64,000 nucleotides of DNA from Aliiglaciecola lipolytica E3. Its GTDB lineage: Bacteria > Pseudomonadota > Gammaproteobacteria > Enterobacterales > Alteromonadaceae. A program made the position numbers and the translations under genes. The stretch spans positions 62,001-126,000 of the forward strand of contig NZ_BAEN01000015.1 in the NCBI RefSeq assembly GCF_000314975.1. The letters are read 5' to 3'. The stretch's first letter is position 1. Each line of letters opens with the position of its first letter. The notes under the pieces are model-generated. The model was not told where the DNA came from and searched no databases. It worked only from the letters and a program-made list of their open reading frames with translations. This document shows positions 8,904-18,000 of the stretch, in pieces.

Positions 8904-9560
8904 CTATTCAATCTCAATTACTTCAGAGTCTGTAGCCACCAATACAATGTCGGCTGCACGTATAGCAAACAAGCCGTTGGTAACAACGCCAGGAATGTGG
9001 TTGATTTGTTTCTCTAATTCTACTGGATTAAGAATTTTTAGGTTATGCACGTCTAGAATCACGTTACCGTTGTCAGTAACCACGCCTTGACGATATTCCG
9101 GATCGCCGCCTAATTTAACCAGCTCACGAGCCACATACGAGCGAGCCATAGGAATGACTTCTACAGGAAGAGGAAAAGCACCCAAAACAGGAACTTGCTT
9201 ACTATCATCAATTATGCAAACGAACTTTTTAGCCACAGCAGAAACAATTTTTTCACGGGTTAACGCGGCGCCACCACCTTTGATCATATGTTTATGTTTG
9301 GTAATCTCGTCTGCACCATCGACATAAATATCAAAGCTATCCACTGAATTAAGATCAAAGACTTCAATGCCCATCGCTTCTAGTTTCTTCGTGGAGTCAT
9401 CAGAACTTGATACAGCGCCTTTAATTTTATGCTTCACCTTTTCCAGTGCACTAATAAAATAATGTACTGTAGAACCTGTACCAACGCCTATTACACAGTC
9501 ATCAGTAACAAATTTGATAGCAGCTTCACCAACGGCCTGTTTCTTTTGATCTTGAGTCAT
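8904..9560 (-). CDS. rpiA: ribose-5-phosphate isomerase A
   Basis: The start is taken at the ATG at 9560 ([18 protein letters not shown]), preceded by AGGAG at 6-7 nt; a longer in-frame ORF has no support. The 218 residues match the family length (E. coli 219). Diagnostic motifs are [12 protein letters not shown] (phosphate loop), [22 protein letters not shown] (catalytic Asp region) and [13 protein letters not shown]. The enzyme interconverts ribose 5-phosphate and ribulose 5-phosphate in the pentose phosphate pathway. It is flanked by serA downstream and ygfA upstream; the nearby ribokinase/nucleoside hydrolase pair would supply its substrate. Confidence 0.97.
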   Translation of the reverse strand: MTQDQKKQAVGEAAIKFVTDDCVIGVGTGSTVHYFISALEKVKHKIKGAVSSSDDSTKKLEAMGIEVFDLNSVDSFDIYVDGADEITKHKHMIKGGGAALTREKIVSAVAKKFVCIIDDSKQVPVLGAFPLPVEVIPMARSYVARELVKLGGDPEYRQGVVTDNGNVILDVHNLKILNPVELEKQINHIPGVVTNGLFAIRAADIVLVATDSEVIEIE

Positions 9561-9650
9561 ACTTACTCCTAAAAAATACTGAAAATATTCGCGATTCCAA
9601 ACTAGGCAATGAGTATAACGCACTTAACTGAGGAACAGGTATAAACAACG

Positions 9651-10235
9651 TTAAACTGAAATAATTCGGCTCGGCGTTACTATTTTGTGTACTGGAATGT
9701 CCCAACTTTCTGTTGATAAGGAAGAGGCTTGTTGGCAATCATGGGCGAATCCAAATAGTTGAGGAGATCGAGCTAAATTGTCTATTTCTGCCAGTGTTCT
9801 ATCATAAAATCCGCCCCCCATACCGAGTCTATTGCCATTTTCATCAAATGCGACTAATGGCAAGAAAATGCAATCAAGTTGATCAATTAATGTGACGTTC
9901 GATGACTCAATTACAGGCTCAGGTATTGCGAATCGGTTATTGAGCATGGGGGTTTGCTCAGTATATTCGACAAACAATAATTGTTGACCTTGATCCGGAT
10001 CGAGCACGGGTAAATAGGTTTTTTTGCTATTTTGCCAGCACCATTGAATTATCTCATGGCAAGACAACTCACCATCTCGACTGAGATACAAAGCAATGTG
10101 TTCAGACTCCTCGAGTAAACGATGATTAACAATTATTTGTAACGCTTGTGTACTGGCTTCTTGCTGTTGTTCTGCGCTGAGTTCGCGACGTAATTGCCGG
10201 AACTTTTTTCGCAATTCAATTTTGTCAGTTAACAA
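9651..10235 (-). CDS. ygfA: 5-formyltetrahydrofolate cyclo-ligase
   Basis: The 194-residue protein has the family features: a basic N-terminal helix IELRKKFRQLRREL (substrate phosphate binding), YLPVLDP, and the C-terminal signature DENGNRLGMGGGFYDRTL, with the glycine-rich ATP-binding turn. It converts 5-formyl-THF to 5,10-methenyl-THF using ATP. It lies 90 nt upstream of rpiA and 22 nt downstream of the histidine kinase gene on the same strand. In most gammaproteobacteria ygfA is cotranscribed with the 6S RNA gene; here 6S RNA is 4.5 kb away. Confidence 0.94.
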   Translation of the reverse strand: MLTDKIELRKKFRQLRRELSAEQQQEASTQALQIIVNHRLLEESEHIALYLSRDGELSCHEIIQWCWQNSKKTYLPVLDPDQGQQLLFVEYTEQTPMLNNRFAIPEPVIESSNVTLIDQLDCIFLPLVAFDENGNRLGMGGGFYDRTLAEIDNLARSPQLFGFAHDCQQASSLSTESWDIPVHKIVTPSRIISV

Positions 10236-10257
10236 TGTTGGACTGCCTTAAATAAGC

Positions 10258-11871
10258 CTAAGATGAAGGACAATAATGATTCAATATACTGACAACTTTG
10301 CTTTTTTCTATAGGTTTTGTCAAAACATCAGAAATGCCAGAAGTGTGAAGTTTTTGTTGATTTTGCGCGAATACATCGGCCGTTAAGGCAATAATTTTCT
10401 GTTCTGGAATTAACGATTTAATTTGGGCGCTGGTTTCGTATCCATCCATGCCAGGTAAATGAATATCCATAAAAATGATGTCGTATTGTTGGTTATTTAT
10501 TTTCTGTAATGCGGTTTCGCCATTTTCAGCAATATCAATAGATAGGCCGATAGATTCAAATATGGCCTTCGCTACTTCTTGATTAATATCATTGTCTTCA
10601 ACCAACAATACTTTTGTGCTGGTATTGATAGTTTCTGGCATCAATACAGTTTTCGTCGGAGGCTCGCTAGTAGGTGCTAACGTGACAGGAAGTGACACTT
10701 TCACTAATGTACCTTCGTTTAGTTCGCTATTTATTTTTATCGTTCCCGACATGAGTTCAACTAAACTCTTGGTTATCATCAATCCTAACCCAGCACCTTC
10801 TTTACCAGCTCGTTCACCCACTTGTTGAAATTTACCGAAAAGCAACGGCATGTCCTCTTTGGCTATGCCAATGCCCTGATCTTTTATGGCGATAACCAAA
10901 ACATTATTATCGATCACTATATTGACCGAAACCGACTTACCTGCGGGGGTAAATTTGACCGCATTAGAAATCAAGTTGAGAATGATTTGGCTCAACCTAG
11001 CCTCATCTAGCTCTACATTTTGTACCGAATTGGCTGCAAACGAGAATACTAATTGCACTGAGTTATCGTCTGCTAAGGTACGTGCTATGGCGTGTATTGA
11101 ATCGAAAAAGTTATTAATATCAATGTTTTTTGGGTTAAGTGTTAATTTACCTGATTCAATCTTATTGACATCTAGTACCGAATTGATCAATTCCAATAAG
11201 CGCTTTCCACTAAAATCCATATGTCTTAAATACTGATAATAATGATCGGGTAACTGTACACTTTTGTCGTTTTGCATCAGTTGGCTAAAACTAATAATTG
11301 CATTTAATGGCGTGCGCAACTCATGACTAAGGCTAGACATGAAATCGGTTTTACGTTGATTTGCTTCTTCAACTTGTCTGATTTTTAAGCGCAGCTCTAA
11401 TTGTGATACTACTTCTCTACCTAAGATCGCCAAACTTTTACGTTGTTGGTGAGTTAAGGTTTTTGGTTGGTCACTAATGGTACAAAGGGTACCAATTGCC
11501 ATTCCTTCTGGTGTTTCTAATGGCATACCTGCGTAGAAACGAATATTGGGCTCTTCGGTAACTAAAGGGTTGTCAAAAAATCGCTCATCTAAGTGAGTAT
11601 CTGATACTTCGAAAATTTCTTTTTGATGAATCGCGTGTGCACAAAATGCAATATCACGACTAGTTTCTTCAGCATCGATACCCACTTTTGATTTAAACCA
11701 TTGTCTATCAGGATCGACTAAGCTAATCAGCGCGATAGGTGTACCGCATATTTCTGAGGCGAGTTCAGTTAAATCGTCAAACACTTTTTCTGCTTCGGTG
11801 TCTAATATTTGATATCGATACAGCGCTTCTAATCTTTGCTTTTCGTTTTCTGGTTTATCAGCAATTTTCAT
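10258..11871 (-). CDS. hybrid sensor histidine kinase (GAF-HisKA-HATPase-REC)
   Basis: The 537-residue protein has no transmembrane segment. Residues about 20-155 form a GAF domain (FDDLTELASEICGTPIALIS...FYAGMPLETPEG). The HisKA box SLSHELRTPLN carries the phosphorylatable His183. HATPase motifs follow: NLISNAVKFT (N box), DQGIGI (G1) and GAGLGLMI (G2). A short linker leads to a receiver domain with acidic Asp426, phosphoacceptor Asp469 (MDIHLPGMDG) and Lys519. No output domain or separate cognate regulator is adjacent, so it probably phosphorylates a distant Hpt or regulator, or signals through its own REC domain. The stimulus is unknown. Confidence 0.93.
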   Translation of the reverse strand: MKIADKPENEKQRLEALYRYQILDTEAEKVFDDLTELASEICGTPIALISLVDPDRQWFKSKVGIDAEETSRDIAFCAHAIHQKEIFEVSDTHLDERFFDNPLVTEEPNIRFYAGMPLETPEGMAIGTLCTISDQPKTLTHQQRKSLAILGREVVSQLELRLKIRQVEEANQRKTDFMSSLSHELRTPLNAIISFSQLMQNDKSVQLPDHYYQYLRHMDFSGKRLLELINSVLDVNKIESGKLTLNPKNIDINNFFDSIHAIARTLADDNSVQLVFSFAANSVQNVELDEARLSQIILNLISNAVKFTPAGKSVSVNIVIDNNVLVIAIKDQGIGIAKEDMPLLFGKFQQVGERAGKEGAGLGLMITKSLVELMSGTIKINSELNEGTLVKVSLPVTLAPTSEPPTKTVLMPETINTSTKVLLVEDNDINQEVAKAIFESIGLSIDIAENGETALQKINNQQYDIIFMDIHLPGMDGYETSAQIKSLIPEQKIIALTADVFAQNQQKLHTSGISDVLTKPIEKSKVVSILNHYCPSS

Positions 11872-11979
11872 TTTTTTGTCATTGATTTCAGTACGCTTTC
11901 AATAAGAGTAGCTTATCTATACGAATGCATGATCACAATAGTTAAAATGCTGAGGTAAAACTGAATAAAAGTAGGGAAG

Positions 11980-12018
11980 TACGGACCAATACAATCACAT
12001 TGCTTGATCCGTATTTTT
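11980..12018 (+). terminator. possible hairpin terminator downstream of the nucleoside hydrolase
   Basis: TACGGACCAA (11980-11989) pairs with TTGATCCGTA (12004-12013) apart from one mismatch, and TTTTT follows on the plus strand. The neighbouring genes are both on the minus strand, where no T-tract follows. It is either a weak structure for the minus-strand 3' end or insulation against antisense transcription. Confidence 0.35.
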
Positions 12019-12026
12019 GAAGACAA

Positions 12027-12968
12027 TTATAACGCGTAAGTATCGATATACAGTTTACGCAGACGAGCATGATCGACTTTGGTCGCTACATCTATTTGAT
12101 TAGCGTCTAGCCACAATGGACTCGCCGTTGAGCCTGCTGGTGCGATGCTAGTTTGTCCACGATTAAGCGGGTCGGTAGAGACCCTAGCATGGCCACGGGT
12201 TAACTCAAATAAACTTGGATCGATTAAATATGCCAATGGCATTGCATCATGGAAAAAACAAACACGGTCATCTCGCCCTTGCGAATAAAAGTCCACATAG
12301 AACTGAGAGGATTCTTTCACGAAGCCACCTAATTTAGGGTTTTTGCTTTCAAGCTCGTCAAGAAAATCTAATGTGAAAGGCACGTCATTGGTTACATCCA
12401 ACCCAAACATTTTTAGATCCCAGTCTGCTGCAAATACGATCTCTGCTGCATGGGCGTCGTTCCAGATATTGGCTTCGGCAACCGGCGTTACATTGCCTTT
12501 CACAAATGCCGCTCCACCCATAATGACGACGCCTTTCACCAACTTGGGAAGTTCAGGCTCTAGACGCAAGGCTAATGCTAAATTGCCCAGTGGACCTATT
12601 GCGACTATGGTAACTTCGCCAGGGTGCTGGCGTGCCGTATCGACGATGAATTGTGCAGAGCTGCGAGGATCAAGCTTGCGGTCTGAAACTGGAAAGTTAA
12701 TATTGCCAAAACCATCGTCACCATGAACAAAATGTGCATAGCCTGACTCTGGTCCCACCCAAGGCATACCCACTCCCTTGGTTACAGGAATATCTTGTTT
12801 CGCCAACTCACACAAAGTCAGTGCATTTTGTGCTGACATAGAAACCGGCACATTTCCATAAACTGTGGTTAAACCTAATACGTCTATATCAGGAGATTGA
12901 AAAGCAAAAAAGATTGCCATCGCGTCGTCAATACCTGGATCGGTATCAAGAATAATTTTGTGAGCCAT
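12027..12968 (-). CDS. inosine-uridine preferring nucleoside hydrolase
   Basis: The start is placed at the ATG at 12968 (MAHKIILDTDPGIDDAMAI), which fits the family and has AGAGAA about 8 nt upstream. A longer in-frame ORF reading into the ribokinase gene is an artefact. The 313-residue protein carries the calcium-binding DTDPGIDD cluster at the N terminus, TVYGN, GPLGNLA, MGGA and NIWNDAHAAEIV, all diagnostic. It hydrolyses ribonucleosides to base and ribose. It follows ribokinase by 31 nt, so the pair can salvage ribose from nucleosides to ribose 5-phosphate. Confidence 0.94.
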   Translation of the reverse strand: MAHKIILDTDPGIDDAMAIFFAFQSPDIDVLGLTTVYGNVPVSMSAQNALTLCELAKQDIPVTKGVGMPWVGPESGYAHFVHGDDGFGNINFPVSDRKLDPRSSAQFIVDTARQHPGEVTIVAIGPLGNLALALRLEPELPKLVKGVVIMGGAAFVKGNVTPVAEANIWNDAHAAEIVFAADWDLKMFGLDVTNDVPFTLDFLDELESKNPKLGGFVKESSQFYVDFYSQGRDDRVCFFHDAMPLAYLIDPSLFELTRGHARVSTDPLNRGQTSIAPAGSTASPLWLDANQIDVATKVDHARLRKLYIDTYAL

Positions 12969-12999
12969 GTATATGTTCTCTTTAAAAAATAAATTTTGA

Positions 13000-13896
13000 T
13001 TAAGCTTGGTTCTGACTGAGGAAAAGATCAACCTCTTCAGAGTTCGGAATTGATTGAGCTGCGCCACTTCGCGTGACAGCTATAGCGGAAGCTGCACAAG
13101 CTCTTGTTAATGCATCTTTGGCTTTTTCTCTGCGACTGTAGGCCGCTAAAAAATAGCCTATAAAGGTATCACCGGCTGCCGTTGTGTCTACTGTATCGAC
13201 AACAAATGCAGGTACATCAATAGTTTCTTCTGGCAGTATCATTCGAACGCCTTTTTTGCCCAACGTAATAATTACCTCCGCATGCGGCCAGTCACTACGA
13301 AAATAGGCTTCCATTTGTTCAATATCATTCACGCCAGTTATTTCAGCGGCTTCTACTTCGTTAACTATCAATAGGTCGATACAATCATGAGGCAATTGCT
13401 TGACTGAATCTGTCATTGGCGCTGGATTAAAAGCCACTTTTAGCCCGATCTTTTTGGCATCTTGGAAAACAATATCGATTGCGCTGGTTTCATTTTGGGT
13501 TAATACCCAATCAGAATCTGCTGCGTCATCGAGTGCGCGTAGTATGTCTTTATTATCGATGGTGAGGTTGGCGCCACCAAACAATACAATGGCATTCTCA
13601 CCAGTGGTAGTAACTTGGATAATGGCATGACCTGTGGGCGAATCTGTACATTGCACAAATTTACAATCGACACCTTGTTTGATCATCGCTTGCTTAAAAT
13701 GCGCATCATGCTCATTAATTTTGCCTACATGCTTAACTTCGGTTCCCGCTTTAGCCAGTGCTATAGATTGATTTGCACCTTTTCCACCTAATAATTGCTG
13801 ATAATCAGTAGAAGATAGCGTTTCTCCGGGTTGAACAAAATGTTCTACCTGATAAACGTGATCAATATTAATTGAACCGAAATTAATAACAGCCAT
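13000..13896 (-). CDS. rbsK: ribokinase
   Basis: The start at the ATG at 13896 (MAVINFGSINIDHVYQVEHF) has a GGAA about 6 nt upstream and matches the family N terminus. The 298 residues show PfkB features: GGKGANQSIALAKAG (N-terminal signature), NEVEA, ITLGKKGV and the C-terminal DTTAAGDTFIGYFLA with the catalytic Asp and anion hole GAGD-like turn. It phosphorylates ribose at O5. No ribose transporter is adjacent. It forms an operon with the nucleoside hydrolase downstream, and a strong terminator at 13971-14011 separates it from the gene upstream. Confidence 0.92.
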   Translation of the reverse strand: MAVINFGSINIDHVYQVEHFVQPGETLSSTDYQQLLGGKGANQSIALAKAGTEVKHVGKINEHDAHFKQAMIKQGVDCKFVQCTDSPTGHAIIQVTTTGENAIVLFGGANLTIDNKDILRALDDAADSDWVLTQNETSAIDIVFQDAKKIGLKVAFNPAPMTDSVKQLPHDCIDLLIVNEVEAAEITGVNDIEQMEAYFRSDWPHAEVIITLGKKGVRMILPEETIDVPAFVVDTVDTTAAGDTFIGYFLAAYSRREKAKDALTRACAASAIAVTRSGAAQSIPNSEEVDLFLSQNQA

Positions 13897-13970
13897 ATAG
13901 TTTCCAACCAAGCATTAAATTATGAGTTTAAGAAAGAAATGCGTTTGTACCATAAGTTTAAAGCAAAAAG

Positions 13971-14011
13971 AACAGATAAAGTTGACCATGTGGTCAACTT
14001 TATCTGTTTTT
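13971..14011. terminator. strong hairpin terminator, 18-bp perfect stem
   Basis: Bases 13971-13988 and 13991-14008 are exact reverse complements (arms beginning AACAGATAAAG and ending CTTTATCTGTT), with A-runs on the left and T-runs on the right. On the minus strand the A-run reads as T's, so it ends transcription of the gene at 14044-14469 before rbsK. Confidence 0.85.
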
Positions 14012-14043
14012 GTCTAGCATATCGCTGATTTACGGAAAGCGAA

Positions 14044-14469
14044 TTAGCGCGCAAAAGCACCTGAAATTCGATGCAATATGCCTCGCGGAGCTTGGAAAGG
14101 TTGACTATTAGCACGAAAAAGTCGCACTGAAATGGTTGCGCCATGACCCCAAGGCCACCAAGACAACATCATCTCAAACTCACCACTATCGTCTTTGGTG
14201 AGAAGTTCTTGGTTTTTTTCCAGAATATTAAAGAAACCCGCACGATGTCTTAAAATGGGATCGGCTTTTTTGAATTGTTTCTTATTCCAAGTATGCGGAA
14301 AATGTTTTTGTGCGATTAGATAAACTTGTTGCGCGTGATCGACTGAAAATTCTGATAAAAGACAACCAAAATGTTCATCCCACTTCCATTCTATTCTATT
14401 GCCAAGTTCGTCGAAAAATCCAGAGCATGCTTCACGCATTGCTTGTTGATGGGTTGGTGACACTTTCAT
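14044..14469 (-). CDS. hypothetical protein, 141 residues
   Basis: I do not recognise this gene. The protein is soluble and rich in aromatic and basic residues (KWDEHFGCLLSEFS, KHFPHTWNKKQFKK, MMLSWWPWGHGATISVRLFR). There is no signal peptide and no membrane segment. It is flanked by a strong terminator downstream and the 6S RNA gene upstream. Coding is supported by its conventional composition, a plausible ATG and isolation as a single unit with its own terminator. Confidence 0.6.
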   Translation of the reverse strand: MKVSPTHQQAMREACSGFFDELGNRIEWKWDEHFGCLLSEFSVDHAQQVYLIAQKHFPHTWNKKQFKKADPILRHRAGFFNILEKNQELLTKDDSGEFEMMLSWWPWGHGATISVRLFRANSQPFQAPRGILHRISGAFAR

Positions 14470-14678
14470 TTTTTATTATTCTTTTTATTAGTTTAAAAAT
14501 TAAGCGGTGTGATTAAAATATTAATTCACCACCTTAAAGTTCAACTCCTTTTGTGCATATTTATTTCATTAGTTGCTTGTTTTTTGTCCTTTAAACATTC
14601 GCGAAATAATCCTGCAAAATGTACACCATCAAGATTATTGTTCATGTAAAACAGAGTGTTACGAACTATTTTTTGCAT

Positions 14679-14713
14679 AAAAAAAGCGAGCTGTCAAATA
14701 AATTGACACTCGC
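14679..14713 (-). terminator. rho-independent terminator of the 6S RNA gene
   Basis: Read on the minus strand, GCGAGTGTCAA pairs with TTGACAGCTCGC with one bulged G, followed by seven T's (the A-run at 14679-14685). It lies immediately downstream of the 6S RNA 3' end. Confidence 0.8.
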
Positions 14714-14727
14714 CTTATGAAATTAGG

Positions 14728-14906
14728 GTCTCCCAAAATGCCGCTGTTCGGTGTGCGCCCGTGAACCGAAAGTTCAGGGCGGAAACATCATCATTACCGT
14801 AGGCTTCTTGGTTCAAGCCAAGCTTGCACAATAGTAATGGAATCAATTTCCAGGTTAATTAGCATCGGCCAGGGACATAACTGAACTGGCAAACATCCCA
14901 GGAGAT
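14728..14906 (-). ncRNA. ssrS: 6S RNA
   Basis: On the minus strand the 5' end TCTCCTGGGATGTTTGCC pairs with the 3' end GGCGGCATTTTGGGAGA, forming the closing stem of 6S RNA. Between them lie the conserved GTCCCTGGCCGATG segment and CTTGAACCAAGAAGCC, both landmarks of gammaproteobacterial 6S RNA. The length, about 179 nt, fits. 6S RNA mimics an open promoter and sequesters sigma70 RNA polymerase in stationary phase. A TAAAAT box lies about 8-13 nt upstream of the 5' end. The ends are given to within a few bases. Confidence 0.92.
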
Positions 14907-14970
14907 GACAAATTTTACCATAGCGGCAATAAAATAAAATCGAAAACTGGAAAATCATTTTTAGATGCAT

Positions 14971-15016
14971 AAAAAATCAACATTTCGCGCGCTCAAAAGG
15001 AGCTGCAAAATGTTGA
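14971..15016 (-). terminator. terminator of the laminarinase gene
   Basis: TCAACATTT (14977-14985) pairs with AAATGTTGA (15008-15016), with an inner GCTC/GAGC stem. On the minus strand the stem is followed by six T's (the A-run at 14971-14976). It begins 13 nt beyond the stop codon of the large gene. Confidence 0.8.
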
Positions 15017-15028
15017 AAATTAAACTTC

Positions 15029-18000
15029 CTATAATGAATTTAAAAATGCTAAAAGTGCGTTTTTATCAGCATTAGACAAACTTTCAAATTGGACTCTAGC
15101 TTGTTCAGATTCACCGCCATGCCACAAGATTGCTTCTTCGATAGTGCGCGCTCTGCCATCATGCAAATAACTGTGCTCTGGTGTACAAAACTCATTTCCC
15201 TGTCCACCTATCTCATTAATTACACCACCCGTAACACAGGCAGATAAACCTAATCCCCAAAGAGGAGCAGTTCGCCATTCAGCTCCACTGGCAATACCTT
15301 CCCCTAAGTTATCAGCTAACCCTTCACCCATGTCATGTAACAGCAAGTCGGTATAAGGATAGATAGTCTGATCTCTAAGTTCAGAAAACGGATGATACAC
15401 ACTGGTTTGTGCCTGAGGCGTGTGACAGCTTGCACAGTCAATTGCTGAGAATATTGCTTTTCCTTGCTGCACTTGTGGGTCATCTATATCGCGTTGGGCA
15501 CGTACACCCAATAGCGCGATATATTTCACTAAGTCATCTAAGTGTTCATCTGCTAGCTCAGAGCCGCTGTTGCCACATTGATGCTGATTACTGCCACAGT
15601 CTGGGGTAGGTAATACACTGGTCATAACGCCAAGATCCGTATTAAATGCAGCGGCAACTTGATGTTTAATGCTCGATGTTGCGGCTTTGTAGCCAAATCG
15701 TCCTAACCGGAGTTCAGCCGTTTGTGGATCAAATACCCGTTGAGCACGGCCGGAAATACCGTCGCCATCGATGTCATCAGGATCTTCCATCGAGAGAATA
15801 TACTCTTCTGGAATAGCTTCTAATAATTCTAGTCCAACCAATTGTGGTGCGATTCGAGCAGAGAATTTGGCCGGTGTTTTTTTACTGAACACATAATTGG
15901 GCGAACGTAACCCGTTGTTTTCTCTCCAAGAGTCAATGGATACTTCACCTTCACCAAATTGATTGCTATCGATATATAGAGTCTTAGGTTGCAAAACATT
16001 ACCAAGATCTGGGTCAGATAAACCATTTTCATCAGCTACCTTAAATACCCATTTGTCCAATGGCTCGCCTATCGCAACTGGCGCAGCTCGACCGTTTCGC
16101 TCGTGGCAGCCTGAACAGTTTTCTTTGATATAACGTGTATTTGATTTGCCAATCATTTCAGGAAAAATACCATTTTCAACTCGCTCGTCATGTTGCCCAT
16201 CTACAAAACTTGTGTGATGAATGCGGCGGCCTAAAACAAACGCTTGGCCATTTAGATTAGAAAGATTGGTGGCCATTTGCATAAAATGGTTATCAGGTTC
16301 ATTGGTGTAGTTATAAGGTAAAGTCGTTTTGCCTCCTAACCAACCTTGTTGATCAATCGGATAAGAGTCTTCTCTTTCAGATCCCATGTCACCAAACGTA
16401 CCTCTAGTTTCCCAAGGGACAATACCTTGACCCACGATATACAAATAGGTCGTGCCATAATAATTTTCACGACCTTCAGGCGGTGCATCTAAAAATTGAC
16501 TTACTTCAAACTCCATGCGTTGACCGACTTCTAAAGGCAAAGCGCCGTTTGCAGGGTCCCAATTTAGTGGGCGATAGTCATCAATAATGACTTGATATTT
16601 ATATTGGTCACCATCGTTACTTATTTTATTGAAGTTATAATCGAACGATCCGTTATCAAGTTCAACAACACTGCCACCACCAAAGTAATTACCGTGATAC
16701 TCGGCAACAGTGCCAATTCCACGATACCAGGCTCTAAATTCGCGCGCGCCAAGTTTCCATTCGGTGACAAAAGTAATCTCAATCGAGCTTCCGCCTTTGG
16801 GAATATAGTCGACAATTTCAAATTGTGCAGTGCGATGAGTCCAATAGTGGGATAAATAGTGGTCGTATATCTGGAACTGATCTTCTTTGGCGTGCCTGTC
16901 GCGCCCCCGGTCTGCAAAGCGGGTAATAATGGCATCGCCACGGTCATAACTAATCGGTTGCTCAAGGTCTGTGCTACCACTAAATAATGGCACAATGTCG
17001 CCAGTATCCACATTGTAACTAACTAAATGCCAAACACCGCCAACACCATCACCATTGGTATCGCCTGGATTTAAATCATTGGCAAACAAATACAAGGGAC
17101 GACCCTCGAAGGTCACTTGCATACCACCATCATTTCTGTCAATTGTGCTTAAGCCGTTTATGCCAGAAACTTGGTTATCCTGTACTAACAGGGGGGGCCA
17201 ATTTGCTGCACAGCCGTCGTAGCAAACACTTTGCCCATCTTGTCCAATATCGTTGTCAAATACATAGAGCGAATACCCTGGAGTAGCGGTTGCGTTACCG
17301 GATACTAAAATGCCATTAGAGACAGTTACTTCGCTACCTTGAATGATGATCGCGCAGCCTGAAGAATCGACGACAGTATTGGCAGGCGTATTCGGGCACA
17401 TGTCTAGTTCATCTGCAACACCATCATTGTCACTGTCTGCTGGCGGAATATCCGCACATCCGAATTCATCTACTGGTGTACCAAACGGGGTGTTTGGACA
17501 TTGATCAATACTATCCGCTACCCCATCAGAGTCTGAGTCGGTTACTGAAGGAATAACGATATCATCAAAATAGAAAGTCCAATCTTCAGGATTTGCCGCC
17601 GCGTCACCATTAATCCCTAAGTCAAAAATAATTGTAATTTGACTAACATTGCTTCCCACTTCGCCAGCAAATTCAAAACTTAGCTCTTCCCACCCGTTTC
17701 CAGAATGCGGCACATTACGTTCTACATTCATGCCTTCTAGTTTAAACAACACCATTACAGGACGGTTCGCCCAGACTTTCATGGTAAAAATTGTGCTATC
17801 AACGTTGATAGGGGAGTCGAGTGTAAGCGTGCTTCCACCCCATGGTTCGCCTGCAAATTTTTGCATGCGGACCACTTGAGAACTCGTATTAATTCCAGAG
17901 GGATCGGGGTTATTGATAATCGACGCTTCGCCGCCAGCGAAGTTTCCAAATGCATAGTTTCCAGCTTGATCTTCAAACTCAACCGTTGTGGAGTTGGTAT

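Noticed and set aside
12969-13067. Longer nucleoside hydrolase start overlapping rbsK
   Set aside because: The family N terminus and ribosome-binding site favour the ATG at 12968.
13920-14144. 74-residue minus-strand frame overlapping the gene at 14044
   Set aside because: It runs through the terminator stem at 13971-14011 and lacks coding character.
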